From positions 186,001 to 250,000 of the forward strand of contig QHNH01000008.1 of assembly GCA_003218375.1 (NCBI GenBank): 64,000 bases of DNA, given 5' to 3'. Shown piece after piece: positions 52,544 through 61,516 of the stretch. The position numbers and the translations under genes were made by a program. The notes below the pieces were generated by a model that had not been told where the DNA came from, did not search any database, and worked only from the letters and a program-made list of their open reading frames with translations. This DNA comes from Verrucomicrobiota bacterium. Lineage in GTDB: Bacteria > Verrucomicrobiota > Verrucomicrobiia > Chthoniobacterales > UBA10450. Position 1 is the stretch's first letter, and every line of letters begins with the position of its first letter.

Positions 52544-53554
52544 TTACAAAAGGGGGACCGGCTCGGCCGCGGCGCGTTCCGAATCGCGTTGCCCGAACAA
52601 CTGGCGAATCACTTCTTCGACCGGTAATTCCTGGACGTTGATATCGACCACCGCGCACTCGGCGAGGACCTGCCGGCAGGTCTCCGTCACCTTCGCGCGC
52701 GGCACCTTGAGCTGGACTGACAGCGGCGTTTGTTGGAGCACCTCACCAAGGGCGGAGAAGTCGCGATCGCCCGGCGTTTCGAACGTAAGGCTAATGATCT
52801 TGTAGCCGGAGAACCGGTCGATGATCGAGTCGAGCGGGCCGTCGAAGAAAATTTTGCCGTGATCGATAATGATGACGCGGTCGCACAGCTCTTCGATGTC
52901 CTGCATGTAATGGCTGGTCAACATCGTCACGATCTTGTGCTGCGAATTGTAGAGCCGGAGAAACTCCCGCACTCGTTTCTGGCTGACGACGTCGAGGCCG
53001 ATCGTCGGCTCGTCCAGAAAGAGGACGCGCGGCTCGTGGATGAGCGCTGAGATCAGCTCCATCTTCATGCGTTCGCCTAACGACAGCTCGCGCACCATCA
53101 CGTTCATCTTGTCCCCGACGTCGAGCAGTTCGCTCAGGCCGTTCACGACTTTTTTGAACCGGTCGCGCTCGATGCCGTAGATGGCGCGGTTGAGTTCGAG
53201 CGATTCCTGGGCCGGCAAATCCCACCAGAGCGCGTTCTTCTGGCCCATCACCAGGCTGAACTGTCGCTTCATCTCGTTGCTCCGCTCCCATGGGATGAAG
53301 CCGAGCACTCGGGCCTCGCCCGAGGTCGGATTCAACAAGCCCGACAACATTTTGAGCACGGTCGTCTTGCCGGCGCCGTTCGGTCCGAGAAATCCGACGA
53401 GCTCACCCTCTTCGATCTGAAACGTTACGTCGTCCGCCGCTCGCGTTTCGTCGTACTTCCGCCTAACGAGTCCCTTAATAGAACCCCGAAGTCCGCCTTC
53501 TTTACGGTAGGTACGGTAGACCTTCGTCAGACCGCGCGTTTCGATCACGGGCAT
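52544..53554 (-). CDS. ABC transporter ATP-binding protein (ABC-2 type export)
   Basis: A 336-residue ATPase with Walker A GPNGAGKTT, Q-loop SLVMGQKNALWW, signature LSLGERMKMEL, Walker B VLFLDEPTIGLD and the switch TSHYM. The N-terminal loop KEGGLRGSIKGLVRRKYDE and the C-terminal region (about 245-330) resemble the NatA/viologen-exporter group. It would drive an ABC-2 permease exporting a hydrophobic or polymeric substrate. No permease gene lies next to it; the neighbour upstream is a four-helix-bundle gene, so the partner may be elsewhere. Confidence 0.9.
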   Translation of the reverse strand: MPVIETRGLTKVYRTYRKEGGLRGSIKGLVRRKYDETRAADDVTFQIEEGELVGFLGPNGAGKTTVLKMLSGLLNPTSGEARVLGFIPWERSNEMKRQFSLVMGQKNALWWDLPAQESLELNRAIYGIERDRFKKVVNGLSELLDVGDKMNVMVRELSLGERMKMELISALIHEPRVLFLDEPTIGLDVVSQKRVREFLRLYNSQHKIVTMLTSHYMQDIEELCDRVIIIDHGKIFFDGPLDSIIDRFSGYKIISLTFETPGDRDFSALGEVLQQTPLSVQLKVPRAKVTETCRQVLAECAVVDINVQELPVEEVIRQLFGQRDSERAAAEPVPLL

Positions 53555-53562
53555 GGGGAAAA

Positions 53563-53590
53563 GGATGAAGGATGAGGGATGAGGGATGAA
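53563..53590. repeat. GGATGAG-type tandem heptamer, left side of the four-helix-bundle gene
   Basis: Four near-tandem units of GGATGAA/GGATGAG/GGATGAG/GGATGAA lie between the ABC ATPase start and the end of the four-helix-bundle gene. The same sequence in opposite orientation borders the other end of that gene (53943-53969). The pair forms an inverted frame around the gene. Confidence 0.65.
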
Positions 53591-53594
53591 AGTA

Positions 53595-53954
53595 TTAGCA
53601 TCGGGCGCGAACCTTTTTGGCGATGGCGGTCAAGATCGCCGTTAGTTGCGAAGTCTCGTCGAGCAGGGAGGCGAGTTTCGTTGCTTTGACGGCGCCGGAA
53701 TCGGCCAACAGTTCAAGCCAATAGGCCGTTTCCTCCGGTTCTTTTAGACAGTCCCCGACCTTGGAAACGAATTCCGCGTTGGAACGAGCACGGTGCGCTT
53801 CGCGAAAGTTCGCACCGACCGACGTTCCAGACCTTAGAACTTGATGACCCAGAACATGGGCCGACCCAGATTTCGGGAGAGTCTGATAAAGCGCGATGAT
53901 TCGCAGTGCGAACGCTTTTGTTCGACCGCGCAAGTCGTCCTTTTCATCCTTCAT
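53595..53954 (-). CDS. four-helix-bundle protein (IVP/S23-type)
   Basis: A 119-residue protein with the 23S-rRNA intervening-sequence protein layout: the TKAFALRIIALYQTLPKSG helix, VLGHQVLRSGTSVGANFREA with the conserved RSGTS loop, and SKVGDCLKEPEETAYWLEL before two further helices. Such genes occur inside rRNA intervening sequences or scattered in chromosomes; their function is unknown. The start ATG sits in the heptamer repeat, so the first residues (MKDEKDD) are encoded by it. The gene is framed by the heptamer on both sides, which points to mobility or repeat-mediated copying. Confidence 0.85.
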   Translation of the reverse strand: MKDEKDDLRGRTKAFALRIIALYQTLPKSGSAHVLGHQVLRSGTSVGANFREAHRARSNAEFVSKVGDCLKEPEETAYWLELLADSGAVKATKLASLLDETSQLTAILTAIAKKVRARC

Positions 53955-53969
53955 CCCTCATCCTTCAAC
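53943..53969. repeat. TCATCCT-type tandem heptamer, right side of the four-helix-bundle gene
   Basis: Units reading TTCATCCTTCATCCCTCATCC on the plus strand are the reverse complement of the repeat at 53563-53590. They overlap the gene's own first codons. The outer bases are close to the end of dxs (53975). Confidence 0.65.
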
Positions 53970-53974
53970 CTTTC

Positions 53975-55906
53975 CTACGCCGCGCTCGGACGCGTCTTAG
54001 CGCCGTCCTTCTTTTTCAAGAGCGGCAGGACCTTTTCCACCAGCGCGTCCGCCGTGATGCCGTGTTTTTTGCGCAGGATCGGGATGGTGCCGTGCTCGAC
54101 GAACTGATCTGGCCAGCCGATGCGGACGACGGGGGTGTTGATCATCTGCGAATGGAGATGCTCCATGACGGCGCAACCGAAGCCGTTGTGAAGGACGTGG
54201 TCCTCGATCGTGCAGACCACTTCGACGCCGCGCGCGAAGAACTCCAGTGTGCCGGTATCGATGGGTTTGATCCAGCGCGGGTTGATCAGCGCGACGGAAA
54301 TGCCTTTTTCTTCGAGCTTGCGCGCGGCCTCCTCGGCGACCTCGAACATGTTGCCGAGTCCGAAGATCGCCACGTCGCGTCCGTGTTGCACTACTTCGGC
54401 TTTGCCGATCTCGAGAAGCTTCGGCGACGCTTTTGGTACCGCGCCGGTGCCGGCGCCGCGCGGATAACGGATCGCGATCGGGCCGGAGCTGTAGTTCGCG
54501 ATCGTCCAGAGCATGTCGATGAATTCGTCTTCATCTTTGGGCTGCATGTGGACGAAATTCGGGATGTGTCGGAGGTAACCGATATCGAAAAGGCCGTGGT
54601 GCGTCGGCCCGTCATCGCCGCTTAGTCCGGCGCGGTCCATGCAAAGGGCCACGTTGAGATTCTGGAGCGCGATGTCGTGAATGATCATGTCGTAGGCCCG
54701 CTGCATGAAGGTCGAGTAGATGGTGAGGAACGGCTTCAGTCCCTGGGTCGCCAGGCCGCAGGCGAAGAGCGCCGCGTGTTCCTCCGCGATGCCGACATCG
54801 AAATAACGCGTCGGATGTTGCGCCTGGAAAAACCCGAGGCCGGTCCCACTCGGCATGGCGGCGGTGATCGCGACGATCTTCTGGTTTGAATCGGCAAATT
54901 TCGCCAGCGTTTTGCCCATCAACTCGGAGTAGGTCGGCGTCGGCGCCGGCGCGGTCTCGCCGCTTTCGATTTTGTATTTGCCGAGGCCGTGGAACTTGTC
55001 CGGCTTGGCGATGGCGGGCTCGTAGCCTTTGCCCTTCTTCGTCAAAATGTGGAGCAGCACCGGCTCGTCCTGGGTCTTGAGAAATTCGAACGTCTTGATC
55101 AGAAGCGGAATGTCGTGTCCGTCAATCGGCCCATAATAACGCATCCCGAGTTCTTCGAAGATCACGCTCGGCACGAGAAGGTTTTTCACGCCTTCCTCAA
55201 CCTTGTGGGCGAATTCGACCGCGCTCTTGCCGGCGATCGCTTCGACGAAACGGCGCGCCTTGTCGTGTAATCCCGCATAGGTCGGATTCGCCACGATGTT
55301 GTTCAGGTAACTGGCGATCGCTCCGACGTTCTTCGCGATCGACCATTCGTTGTCGTTCAGCACCACGATGAACCGGCGCGTCTGCGATTTCGTGTTGTTG
55401 AGCGCTTCGTAGCTGATGCCGCAGGTGAAGGCGGCGTCGCCCGCGACCACCACGACGTTCTCATTCCCGCCGCGCAAATCGCGGCCGACCGCCATGCCCA
55501 GTCCGGCGGAGATTGCCGTCCCGGCGTGCCCGGCGCCGTAACAATCGTGCGCGCTCTCGGTCCGCAGCAGAAATCCGTTCAGGCCCTGGTATTGCCGCAT
55601 CGTCCCGATCCGATCGAGCCGGCCTGTAAACATCTTGTGGACGTAACCCTGGTGACTGACGTCGAAAACAAACCGGTCCTTCGGCGTTTCGAAGACGCGA
55701 TGAAGTGCGATCGTGAGCTCAACGACCCCGAGGTTCGGGCCAAGGTGACCGCCGGTTTGCGAGAGCACTTTGATCAACTCCTCGCGCACTTCCTCGGCGA
55801 GCTGCGGCAGGTCCTGCTCGCTCAGCGCCTTGATGTCGGCCGGCGAACGGATCCCATCCAATTCCCGCGTGGCGGTGGCTGTCTCAGAAGAGGCTGACGT
55901 CGTCAT
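53975..55906 (-). CDS. dxs: 1-deoxy-D-xylulose-5-phosphate synthase
   Basis: A 643-residue thiamine-diphosphate enzyme joining pyruvate and glyceraldehyde-3-phosphate in the first step of the MEP isoprenoid pathway. It has the family signatures GHAGTAISAGLGMAVGRD (N-terminal domain), the GDAAFTCGISYEALNN ThDP motif, GPIDGHDIPLLI, and GIAEEHAALFACGLA with the catalytic glutamate, followed by MDRAGLSGDDGPTHHG. Its N-terminus overlaps the end of xseB by 23 bases on the same strand, so the two are cotranscribed. Confidence 0.97.
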   Translation of the reverse strand: MTTSASSETATATRELDGIRSPADIKALSEQDLPQLAEEVREELIKVLSQTGGHLGPNLGVVELTIALHRVFETPKDRFVFDVSHQGYVHKMFTGRLDRIGTMRQYQGLNGFLLRTESAHDCYGAGHAGTAISAGLGMAVGRDLRGGNENVVVVAGDAAFTCGISYEALNNTKSQTRRFIVVLNDNEWSIAKNVGAIASYLNNIVANPTYAGLHDKARRFVEAIAGKSAVEFAHKVEEGVKNLLVPSVIFEELGMRYYGPIDGHDIPLLIKTFEFLKTQDEPVLLHILTKKGKGYEPAIAKPDKFHGLGKYKIESGETAPAPTPTYSELMGKTLAKFADSNQKIVAITAAMPSGTGLGFFQAQHPTRYFDVGIAEEHAALFACGLATQGLKPFLTIYSTFMQRAYDMIIHDIALQNLNVALCMDRAGLSGDDGPTHHGLFDIGYLRHIPNFVHMQPKDEDEFIDMLWTIANYSSGPIAIRYPRGAGTGAVPKASPKLLEIGKAEVVQHGRDVAIFGLGNMFEVAEEAARKLEEKGISVALINPRWIKPIDTGTLEFFARGVEVVCTIEDHVLHNGFGCAVMEHLHSQMINTPVVRIGWPDQFVEHGTIPILRKKHGITADALVEKVLPLLKKKDGAKTRPSAA

Positions 55907-56210
55907 TCTTGTTTGCTCCTTTTTCCTCCGGGCGCGCGGGAGGTTCCTTTTCCGCGGCCGGCTCGAAATTCTTTACCACAGGTTTGCCGGCATTGTTACG
56001 AGTAATGATCTCGATCCGCTGTTCGGCGCTGGCGAGGCGTTCCTGGCAAATCTTCACCAGCTTCATCCCTTCCTCGTAGCGCACGATCAATTCTTCCAGC
56101 ATCATTTTGCCGGACTCCATCTGCTCGACGATTTCTTCGAGTCGATCCATCGCCCCTTCGAAGTTCAACTGGGGCTCGGCTTTTTTCGGGGCGGAAGACA
56201 TGTTGGCCAA
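55884..56210 (-). CDS. xseB: exodeoxyribonuclease VII small subunit
   Basis: A 108-residue protein with the XseB core NFEGAMDRLEEIVEQMESGK and LEELIVRYEEGMKLVKIC, a helical hairpin that binds XseA. It has a long charged C-terminal tail (about 75-108) not needed for the fold. A second Met (MSSAPKK) is an alternative start. The large subunit gene is not in this window. It precedes dxs, a pairing commonly seen in bacteria. Confidence 0.93.
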   Translation of the reverse strand: MANMSSAPKKAEPQLNFEGAMDRLEEIVEQMESGKMMLEELIVRYEEGMKLVKICQERLASAEQRIEIITRNNAGKPVVKNFEPAAEKEPPARPEEKGANKNDDVSLF

Positions 56211-56416
56211 TAAAGCACCAGGCGGGCTGGATAAAAAGCGCGACTTCTGGTTAGATATCGTGTTTCATAGCGCGGGGTTTGCGGTGGGGCGATCGCAAAG
56301 AAATCCAAGACAAACGAAATAATGGATCGGTCTAATTCCTGCTCACTTTTTAGGGAACAAATCAACGCCACCTCAGCCCGGCTGAGACTCTCCTGCGGCA
56401 CGACCTCTAACAAAAA

Positions 56417-59260
56417 ATGAGACGTTTTTTTGCAGGCGCGGGATGGGCGGCGACGACGGCGTTGATCTGCACATTGTTCGGTGAACAGGCGAAGGCAATT
56501 TCGAGTGCGGTAAATCTTTCCACCCGCATGGTCGTCCAAACCGGCGACAACGTTTTGATTGGCGGGTTTATCGTTTACGGCAGCGGCCAGAAGAAGATCG
56601 CGGTCCGCGCGATGGGTCCGTCGCTTCCGGTCGCGGGAAAATTAGCCGACCCAATGGTCGAATTGCATGACGCCACGGGCGCGATCGTCGCGTCGAACGA
56701 TAACTGGCGCACTGCCCAACAGGACCTCATCATCGCTGCCGGGCTCGCGCCCGCGAACGACCTCGAATCGGCCCTGATCACGACGATCAATCCTGGCGCT
56801 TACACGGTTGTTGTTAAAGGCGTGAACAATGCCACCGGCGTCGGGCTGATGGAGATTTACGATCTCGATCCGGACGGCTCGCCGGCCCGGCTCGCGAACA
56901 TTTCCACCCGAGGCAATGTGCTCACCGGTGACAACGTGATGATCGGCGGCTTCATCGTACGGGGTGACGTGCCCAAGCGAACAATCGTGCGCGCCCGGGG
57001 CCCGTCGTTGTTTTTGAATGGCGCCCCGATCGCAGGACGGCTGATGGATCCGGCACTGGAACTGCGAGACGCCAACGGCGCCTTGATCAAGGCGAACGAC
57101 AATTGGCGCTCCGACCAGCAGGCCGAGATCGCTGCCAGCTCGATCGCACCAACGGATGACACCGAGCCCGCGGTGGTCTGGACACTGACGCCCGGCAATT
57201 ACACGACGATCGTGCGCGGCGTTAATAACACCACCGGGATCGCGCTGGTCGAGATGTACGATCTCGATCAACCGCCCAGCGCGGACGGCTCCACTCTTTA
57301 CGTCACCGAAATGCGCCCGCAGGGAGCGGCTACGTCACAAGGTTCCGGCACCGCTACTTTGCGTCTCGCGGCGGACGGCAAGTCGGCGGTCATCGCCTAC
57401 ACGTATTCAAATCTCACGGGCCCGATCACCGGCCTGCACGTCCACGCCGCGGACGGCAGCATCATATTCGACGTGGACTCGGCCACGCCGCAACCGGATG
57501 GAACTTTGATTTGGGTCTTCGTGCCGGTCGGTTCGTTCACCGTCGCGGACATCCTGAACATGATAAAAACGGGGCAGACTTATCTCAATGTCCACACGGC
57601 GCTGTATCCCGCCGGCGAGATCAAGGGCTTCTTCAATTTGTCCACCGGCGCGCAGAGCGCTCCTATCCCGACGCCGCCACCCGCTTTGCCCGCGGGCACC
57701 CCGACCGCAGCAGCTGCCGGACGTTTCCTCTCCCAGGCCACCTTCGGCGCGACGGACGCGTTGATCGCCCAGGTGCAAAGCCAGGGATACGACGCGTTCC
57801 TGAACGCGCAGTTCGCCGCGCCGATGTCGTCGCATCTGGCGTTCGTCGATGCGGCGGTCGCCGCCTTGCCGAGCCCGAGTCCGTCGCCAAGCGCGACCCC
57901 GAATCAGCCGACGTTGACCATGACGAACGACGCTTGGTGGACCAATGCGATCTCCGGCCAGGATCAAGTCCGGCAACGCGTCGCGTTCGCCTTGAGCGAG
58001 ACCCTCGTCGCCTCGCTCAACAGCGCGGGACTCGCGAACCGGCCCTTCGCCTTGCCCACTTACTACGACGTGCTCGTGCGCGACGCGTTCAGCAATTACC
58101 GCCAGCTGCTCGAGGACATCACGCTCAACCCGGCGATGGGCGCGTACCTCAACATGCTCCAGAACGACAAGGCGAATCCGGCGCGCGGGACTTTGCCTAA
58201 TGAGAACTACGCCCGTGAGCTCATGCAGTTGTTCTCCATCGGCCTTTACGACCTGAATCTCGACGGCAGTCTCACGCTCAGCTCGAGCGGTTTCCCGATC
58301 GCGACCTATGACCAGAACGCAATTCTTGGGACGGCGGCGGTTCTGACCGGCTGGACTTACGCGCAGCCCGGCTCGGCGAATCCTGTTTTCTTCCCCGGTG
58401 CGGCCGCGCAGAGCTGGCGCGATCCGATGATCAATATCGCAAGCCATCATCAGACGACGGCGAAAAGCATTTTGAACGGCGTCGCGCTTCCGGCGAACCA
58501 GACGGCGGCCCAGGACTTGAAGACCGCGCTCGACACGATTTTCAATCATCCGAATGTCGGGCCATTTATCTGCCGGCAACTCATTCAGCGGCTGGTCACG
58601 AGCAATCCAAGCCCGGGTTACGTTTACCGGGTCGCGTCGGTGTTCAACGACAACGGCCAGGGCGTGCGCGGCGATTTGAAAGCGGTCGTCCGCGCGATCC
58701 TGATGGATTACGACGCGCGCGTCGGTTTCGTCACGGTCCAGGGCGCCGGACACGAGCGTGAGCCGGTAATCCGCGTCACGAATTTGTTGCGCGCCTTTAA
58801 CGCCACATCGCCGAGCGGCAAATACTCGGTCCGCAACGCCTACGCGAATCTCGACGAGGAAGCGATGCATTCGCCGACGGTCTTCAATTTCTTCGGCCCC
58901 GATTACGCGGCGCCTGGAGCGATCGCTGCCGCTGGGCTCAAGAGTCCGGAGTTTGAAATCACGACCGATACCACGGTGATCTCGGCCTCGAATTATCTGC
59001 GCACCGCCATTTATGTTTACCTCGGACCTGGGAGCGACCGGATCACGCTGAATCTCACGGCCGAACAAACCCGCGCCTCCGATCCCGCCGGCTTGGTCGA
59101 TCACCTCAACAGCGTTCTCATGTCCGGCGGTATGTCTTCGAGCATGCGCAATATCATGATCAACGCCGTCACCCAAATCCCATCCAGTAACCCGCTCGAG
59201 CGCGCCCGCACCGCGATCTATCTCGTCGTCAATTCTCCTGAATTCGTCGTCGACAAGTAA
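56417..59260 (+). CDS. DUF1800 protein with two NISTR modules and a CHRD domain
   Basis: A 947-residue exported protein (signal about 1-27). It has two copies of the ~130-residue module (about 30-155 and 160-290; each with TGDN-x-LIGGFIV, ND-x-NW and a VE-x-YDLD-type end), then a CHRD domain (about 295-405, with TGLHVHAADGS and the GEIKGFF end), a proline-rich linker, and a DUF1800 domain from about 435 (AGRFLSQATFGAT, NEN-YARELMQLFSIGLYDL, GV-type loops and FVVDK end). DUF1800 proteins pair with DUF1501 proteins in this phylum; their enzymatic role is not established. It lies 2 bases before its partner. Confidence 0.88.
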   Translation: MRRFFAGAGWAATTALICTLFGEQAKAISSAVNLSTRMVVQTGDNVLIGGFIVYGSGQKKIAVRAMGPSLPVAGKLADPMVELHDATGAIVASNDNWRTAQQDLIIAAGLAPANDLESALITTINPGAYTVVVKGVNNATGVGLMEIYDLDPDGSPARLANISTRGNVLTGDNVMIGGFIVRGDVPKRTIVRARGPSLFLNGAPIAGRLMDPALELRDANGALIKANDNWRSDQQAEIAASSIAPTDDTEPAVVWTLTPGNYTTIVRGVNNTTGIALVEMYDLDQPPSADGSTLYVTEMRPQGAATSQGSGTATLRLAADGKSAVIAYTYSNLTGPITGLHVHAADGSIIFDVDSATPQPDGTLIWVFVPVGSFTVADILNMIKTGQTYLNVHTALYPAGEIKGFFNLSTGAQSAPIPTPPPALPAGTPTAAAAGRFLSQATFGATDALIAQVQSQGYDAFLNAQFAAPMSSHLAFVDAAVAALPSPSPSPSATPNQPTLTMTNDAWWTNAISGQDQVRQRVAFALSETLVASLNSAGLANRPFALPTYYDVLVRDAFSNYRQLLEDITLNPAMGAYLNMLQNDKANPARGTLPNENYARELMQLFSIGLYDLNLDGSLTLSSSGFPIATYDQNAILGTAAVLTGWTYAQPGSANPVFFPGAAAQSWRDPMINIASHHQTTAKSILNGVALPANQTAAQDLKTALDTIFNHPNVGPFICRQLIQRLVTSNPSPGYVYRVASVFNDNGQGVRGDLKAVVRAILMDYDARVGFVTVQGAGHEREPVIRVTNLLRAFNATSPSGKYSVRNAYANLDEEAMHSPTVFNFFGPDYAAPGAIAAAGLKSPEFEITTDTTVISASNYLRTAIYVYLGPGSDRITLNLTAEQTRASDPAGLVDHLNSVLMSGGMSSSMRNIMINAVTQIPSSNPLERARTAIYLVVNSPEFVVDK

Positions 59261-59262
59261 GT

Positions 59263-60618
59263 ATGGAAACCACTCGCCGCACTTTTATTCGCCAGGCCGC
59301 CTGCGCCGCGCTCACCACGACCGGCATTCTCAACACCATCTTCGATCTGCGTCGTCTCAGCGCGGCGCCGCTCGACGCCAGCGGTTACAAGGCGCTCGTC
59401 TGCCTCTTTCTCTACGGCGGCAACGACGCGAACAACCTCATCGTCCCGCACGACGCGAGCGGCTACGCTTCCTATTCCGCAGCCCGTGGCGCCCTGGCCA
59501 TCCCGCAGGCCTCTCTCCTTCCGTTGACGATGCTCAACGGCGATGGGCGCGATTTCGGGCTTCACCCGAACCTGACCGATCTCCAAAGCCTTTTTAATCA
59601 AGGAAAGCTCGGCGTGGTAACGAACGTCGGCACGCTGGTCGCGCCCGTCACGCGCGCTCAGTATCTGGCCGGCGGCGCCGCTGTGCCGCCGCAGCTTTTT
59701 TCCCACGCCGATCAATCCGTCCAATGGCAAACCTCAGTGCCGGATGTGATTTCCAAAACGGGGTGGGGCGGCCGGATGGCGGACATGCTGCAATCGCTCA
59801 ACGCCGGTTCGAAGATCTCGCTCAACATTTCCATCGCCGGGACGAACACCTTCGAAGTCGGCAATACGGTTCTGCCCTACATTCTTTCGCCGAGCGGCAG
59901 CGTCGGCCTCGCCGGGTTCGACGGCAGCGCTAACGCCAACGTCCGGCTCCAGGCCTTCAAGGATTTGCTCGCCCTGCCGCACAACAATTTGTTTGAGCAG
60001 GCCTATTCCGACACCGTCTCGCGCTCGATTGCGGCCAACGACTTGCTCACCTCAGCGCTTGCGGGAGTTCCGGCGTTTCAAACCGTGTTCCCGGCCAGCA
60101 GCCTGGGTCAGCAATTGAATATGATCGCGAAGCTGATCGCGGCGCGAACCAACCTGAGCATGAACCGCCAGATTTTCTTTTGTTCGGTCGGCGGTTACGA
60201 CACGCACGGCGATCAATTGAACGGCCAGGCGAATCTCTTCACGGAGCTGAGCCAGGGCCTGAATGCGTTTTACAACGCGACCAACGAGCTGGGCGTCGCG
60301 CAGAATGTGACCACGTTCACCGCTTCGGATTTCGGACGCACTTATCCAACGAATGGCGGCGGCTCCGATCACGGATGGGGCAGCCACCAGCTCGTGATGG
60401 GCGGCGCCGTCCAAGGCGGCAGATTGTTCGGCACCTTCCCGACCCTTGCCGTCAACGGTCCCGACGACACCGGACAGGGTCGCTGGATTCCAACAACTTC
60501 GGTGGACGAGTTTTCTGCGACGCTCGCGACCTGGTTCGGCGTTAACGCCTCGGATCTGTCGACGGTCCTTCCAAACATTGGCCGCTTCGCCCATCCTAAT
60601 CTGGGCATCTTCGGCTGA
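59263..60618 (+). CDS. DUF1501 domain protein (sulfatase-like fold, Tat-type signal)
   Basis: A 451-residue protein starting METTRRTFIRQAACAALTTT, where RRTFI fits a twin-arginine export signal. The body shows the DUF1501 pattern (CLFLYGGNDANNLIVPHD, FFCSVGGYDTHGDQL, FTASDFGRTYPTNGGGSDHG with conserved Asp/His residues). Such proteins belong to the alkaline-phosphatase/sulfatase-like fold group and occur with DUF1800 proteins in surface or degradative clusters. The substrate is unknown. Only 2 bases separate it from the DUF1800 gene. Confidence 0.9.
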   Translation: METTRRTFIRQAACAALTTTGILNTIFDLRRLSAAPLDASGYKALVCLFLYGGNDANNLIVPHDASGYASYSAARGALAIPQASLLPLTMLNGDGRDFGLHPNLTDLQSLFNQGKLGVVTNVGTLVAPVTRAQYLAGGAAVPPQLFSHADQSVQWQTSVPDVISKTGWGGRMADMLQSLNAGSKISLNISIAGTNTFEVGNTVLPYILSPSGSVGLAGFDGSANANVRLQAFKDLLALPHNNLFEQAYSDTVSRSIAANDLLTSALAGVPAFQTVFPASSLGQQLNMIAKLIAARTNLSMNRQIFFCSVGGYDTHGDQLNGQANLFTELSQGLNAFYNATNELGVAQNVTTFTASDFGRTYPTNGGGSDHGWGSHQLVMGGAVQGGRLFGTFPTLAVNGPDDTGQGRWIPTTSVDEFSATLATWFGVNASDLSTVLPNIGRFAHPNLGIFG

Positions 60619-60709
60619 TGTCGAGGCGCTTGTGCCAGGCGCCTCGACATTTTCTTCCGCGCTTGCGCTAATCGGGCGATAAGCGATTACTTCGAATCGC
60701 TCCGAACCG

Positions 60710-61378
60710 ATGAACTGGATCGCCAAACAGGATGCCCGGCATCGCATCGCCGTATCGCTGGCCATCGCGACCGCCGCCTGGTTCGCGTTACGCGGTCGCG
60801 TCCAAACCTCGACTCAATCCATCCTCACCTGGGATGTTTTCGCAGTATGCGTGCTCAGCCTCGCCTGGCTCACGATCCTGACCACGCCGCCGGAGAAACT
60901 GCGCGCCCGCGCCCAGATGCAGGATCTGAGTCATATCCTGATTTTTATTTTTGTGCTGATCGCGGCCTGCGCCGGATTGTTTGCCGTTGGCTTTTTGTTC
61001 TTCAACAAAACCGTGATCGTGGAGCGCTCGCATTTCCTCGCCCATCTCCTGATGAGTCTGGTCGCGGTGATCTGTTCGTGGACGCTCGTTCATACCGTTT
61101 TCGGTTTGCGCTACGCCCACACCTATTACGGCGATCCCGACGGACCGACTGGACCGAAACCGCACGCCGGGGGCCTGCAATTCCCTGGCGACCACGAGCC
61201 GGACTACCTGGACTTCGCTTATTTTTCGTTCACGATCGGCATGACCTTCCAGGTCTCGGACGTCGTCATTACCTCACGCGATTTCCGCACCCTCGTGCTC
61301 CTTCACGGCATGCTCTCGTTCGGCTTCAACACCGTCATCCTCGCGCTCACGATCAACACGGTCTCGGCCTTGTTCTAA
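60710..61378 (+). CDS. DUF1345 membrane protein
   Basis: A 222-residue protein with five to six membrane segments and the DUF1345 hallmark in the C-terminal half (HTVFGLRYAHTYYG; DYLDFAYFSFTIGMTFQVSD; GFNTVILALTIN). Proteins of this family are of unknown function. It stands alone and is followed by a palindromic repeat. Confidence 0.85.
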   Translation: MNWIAKQDARHRIAVSLAIATAAWFALRGRVQTSTQSILTWDVFAVCVLSLAWLTILTTPPEKLRARAQMQDLSHILIFIFVLIAACAGLFAVGFLFFNKTVIVERSHFLAHLLMSLVAVICSWTLVHTVFGLRYAHTYYGDPDGPTGPKPHAGGLQFPGDHEPDYLDFAYFSFTIGMTFQVSDVVITSRDFRTLVLLHGMLSFGFNTVILALTINTVSALF

Positions 61379-61381
61379 ATT

Positions 61382-61459
61382 TGGAGACGGCCTGCCCCCA
61401 GGCCGTTGGGTAATAGCGGCCGCATCCCTCATGTCCGGCACGAGGGCGTGCCGGCTCCA
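61382..61459. repeat. two-hairpin palindromic element after the DUF1345 gene
   Basis: An outer TGGAG...CTCCA pair encloses a hairpin ACGGCCTG-CCC-CAGGCCGT and a second hairpin CCGGCAC-GAGGGC-GTGCCGG. It starts 4 bases after a stop codon, so it may act as a transcription terminator, and its layout resembles the other repeats in this window. Confidence 0.6.
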
Positions 61460-61516
61460 TCAGTAGTTCCCGCCGCGCGGCGCTGGCATATCCGATGCTT
61501 GGTATGCGGCAGGACA

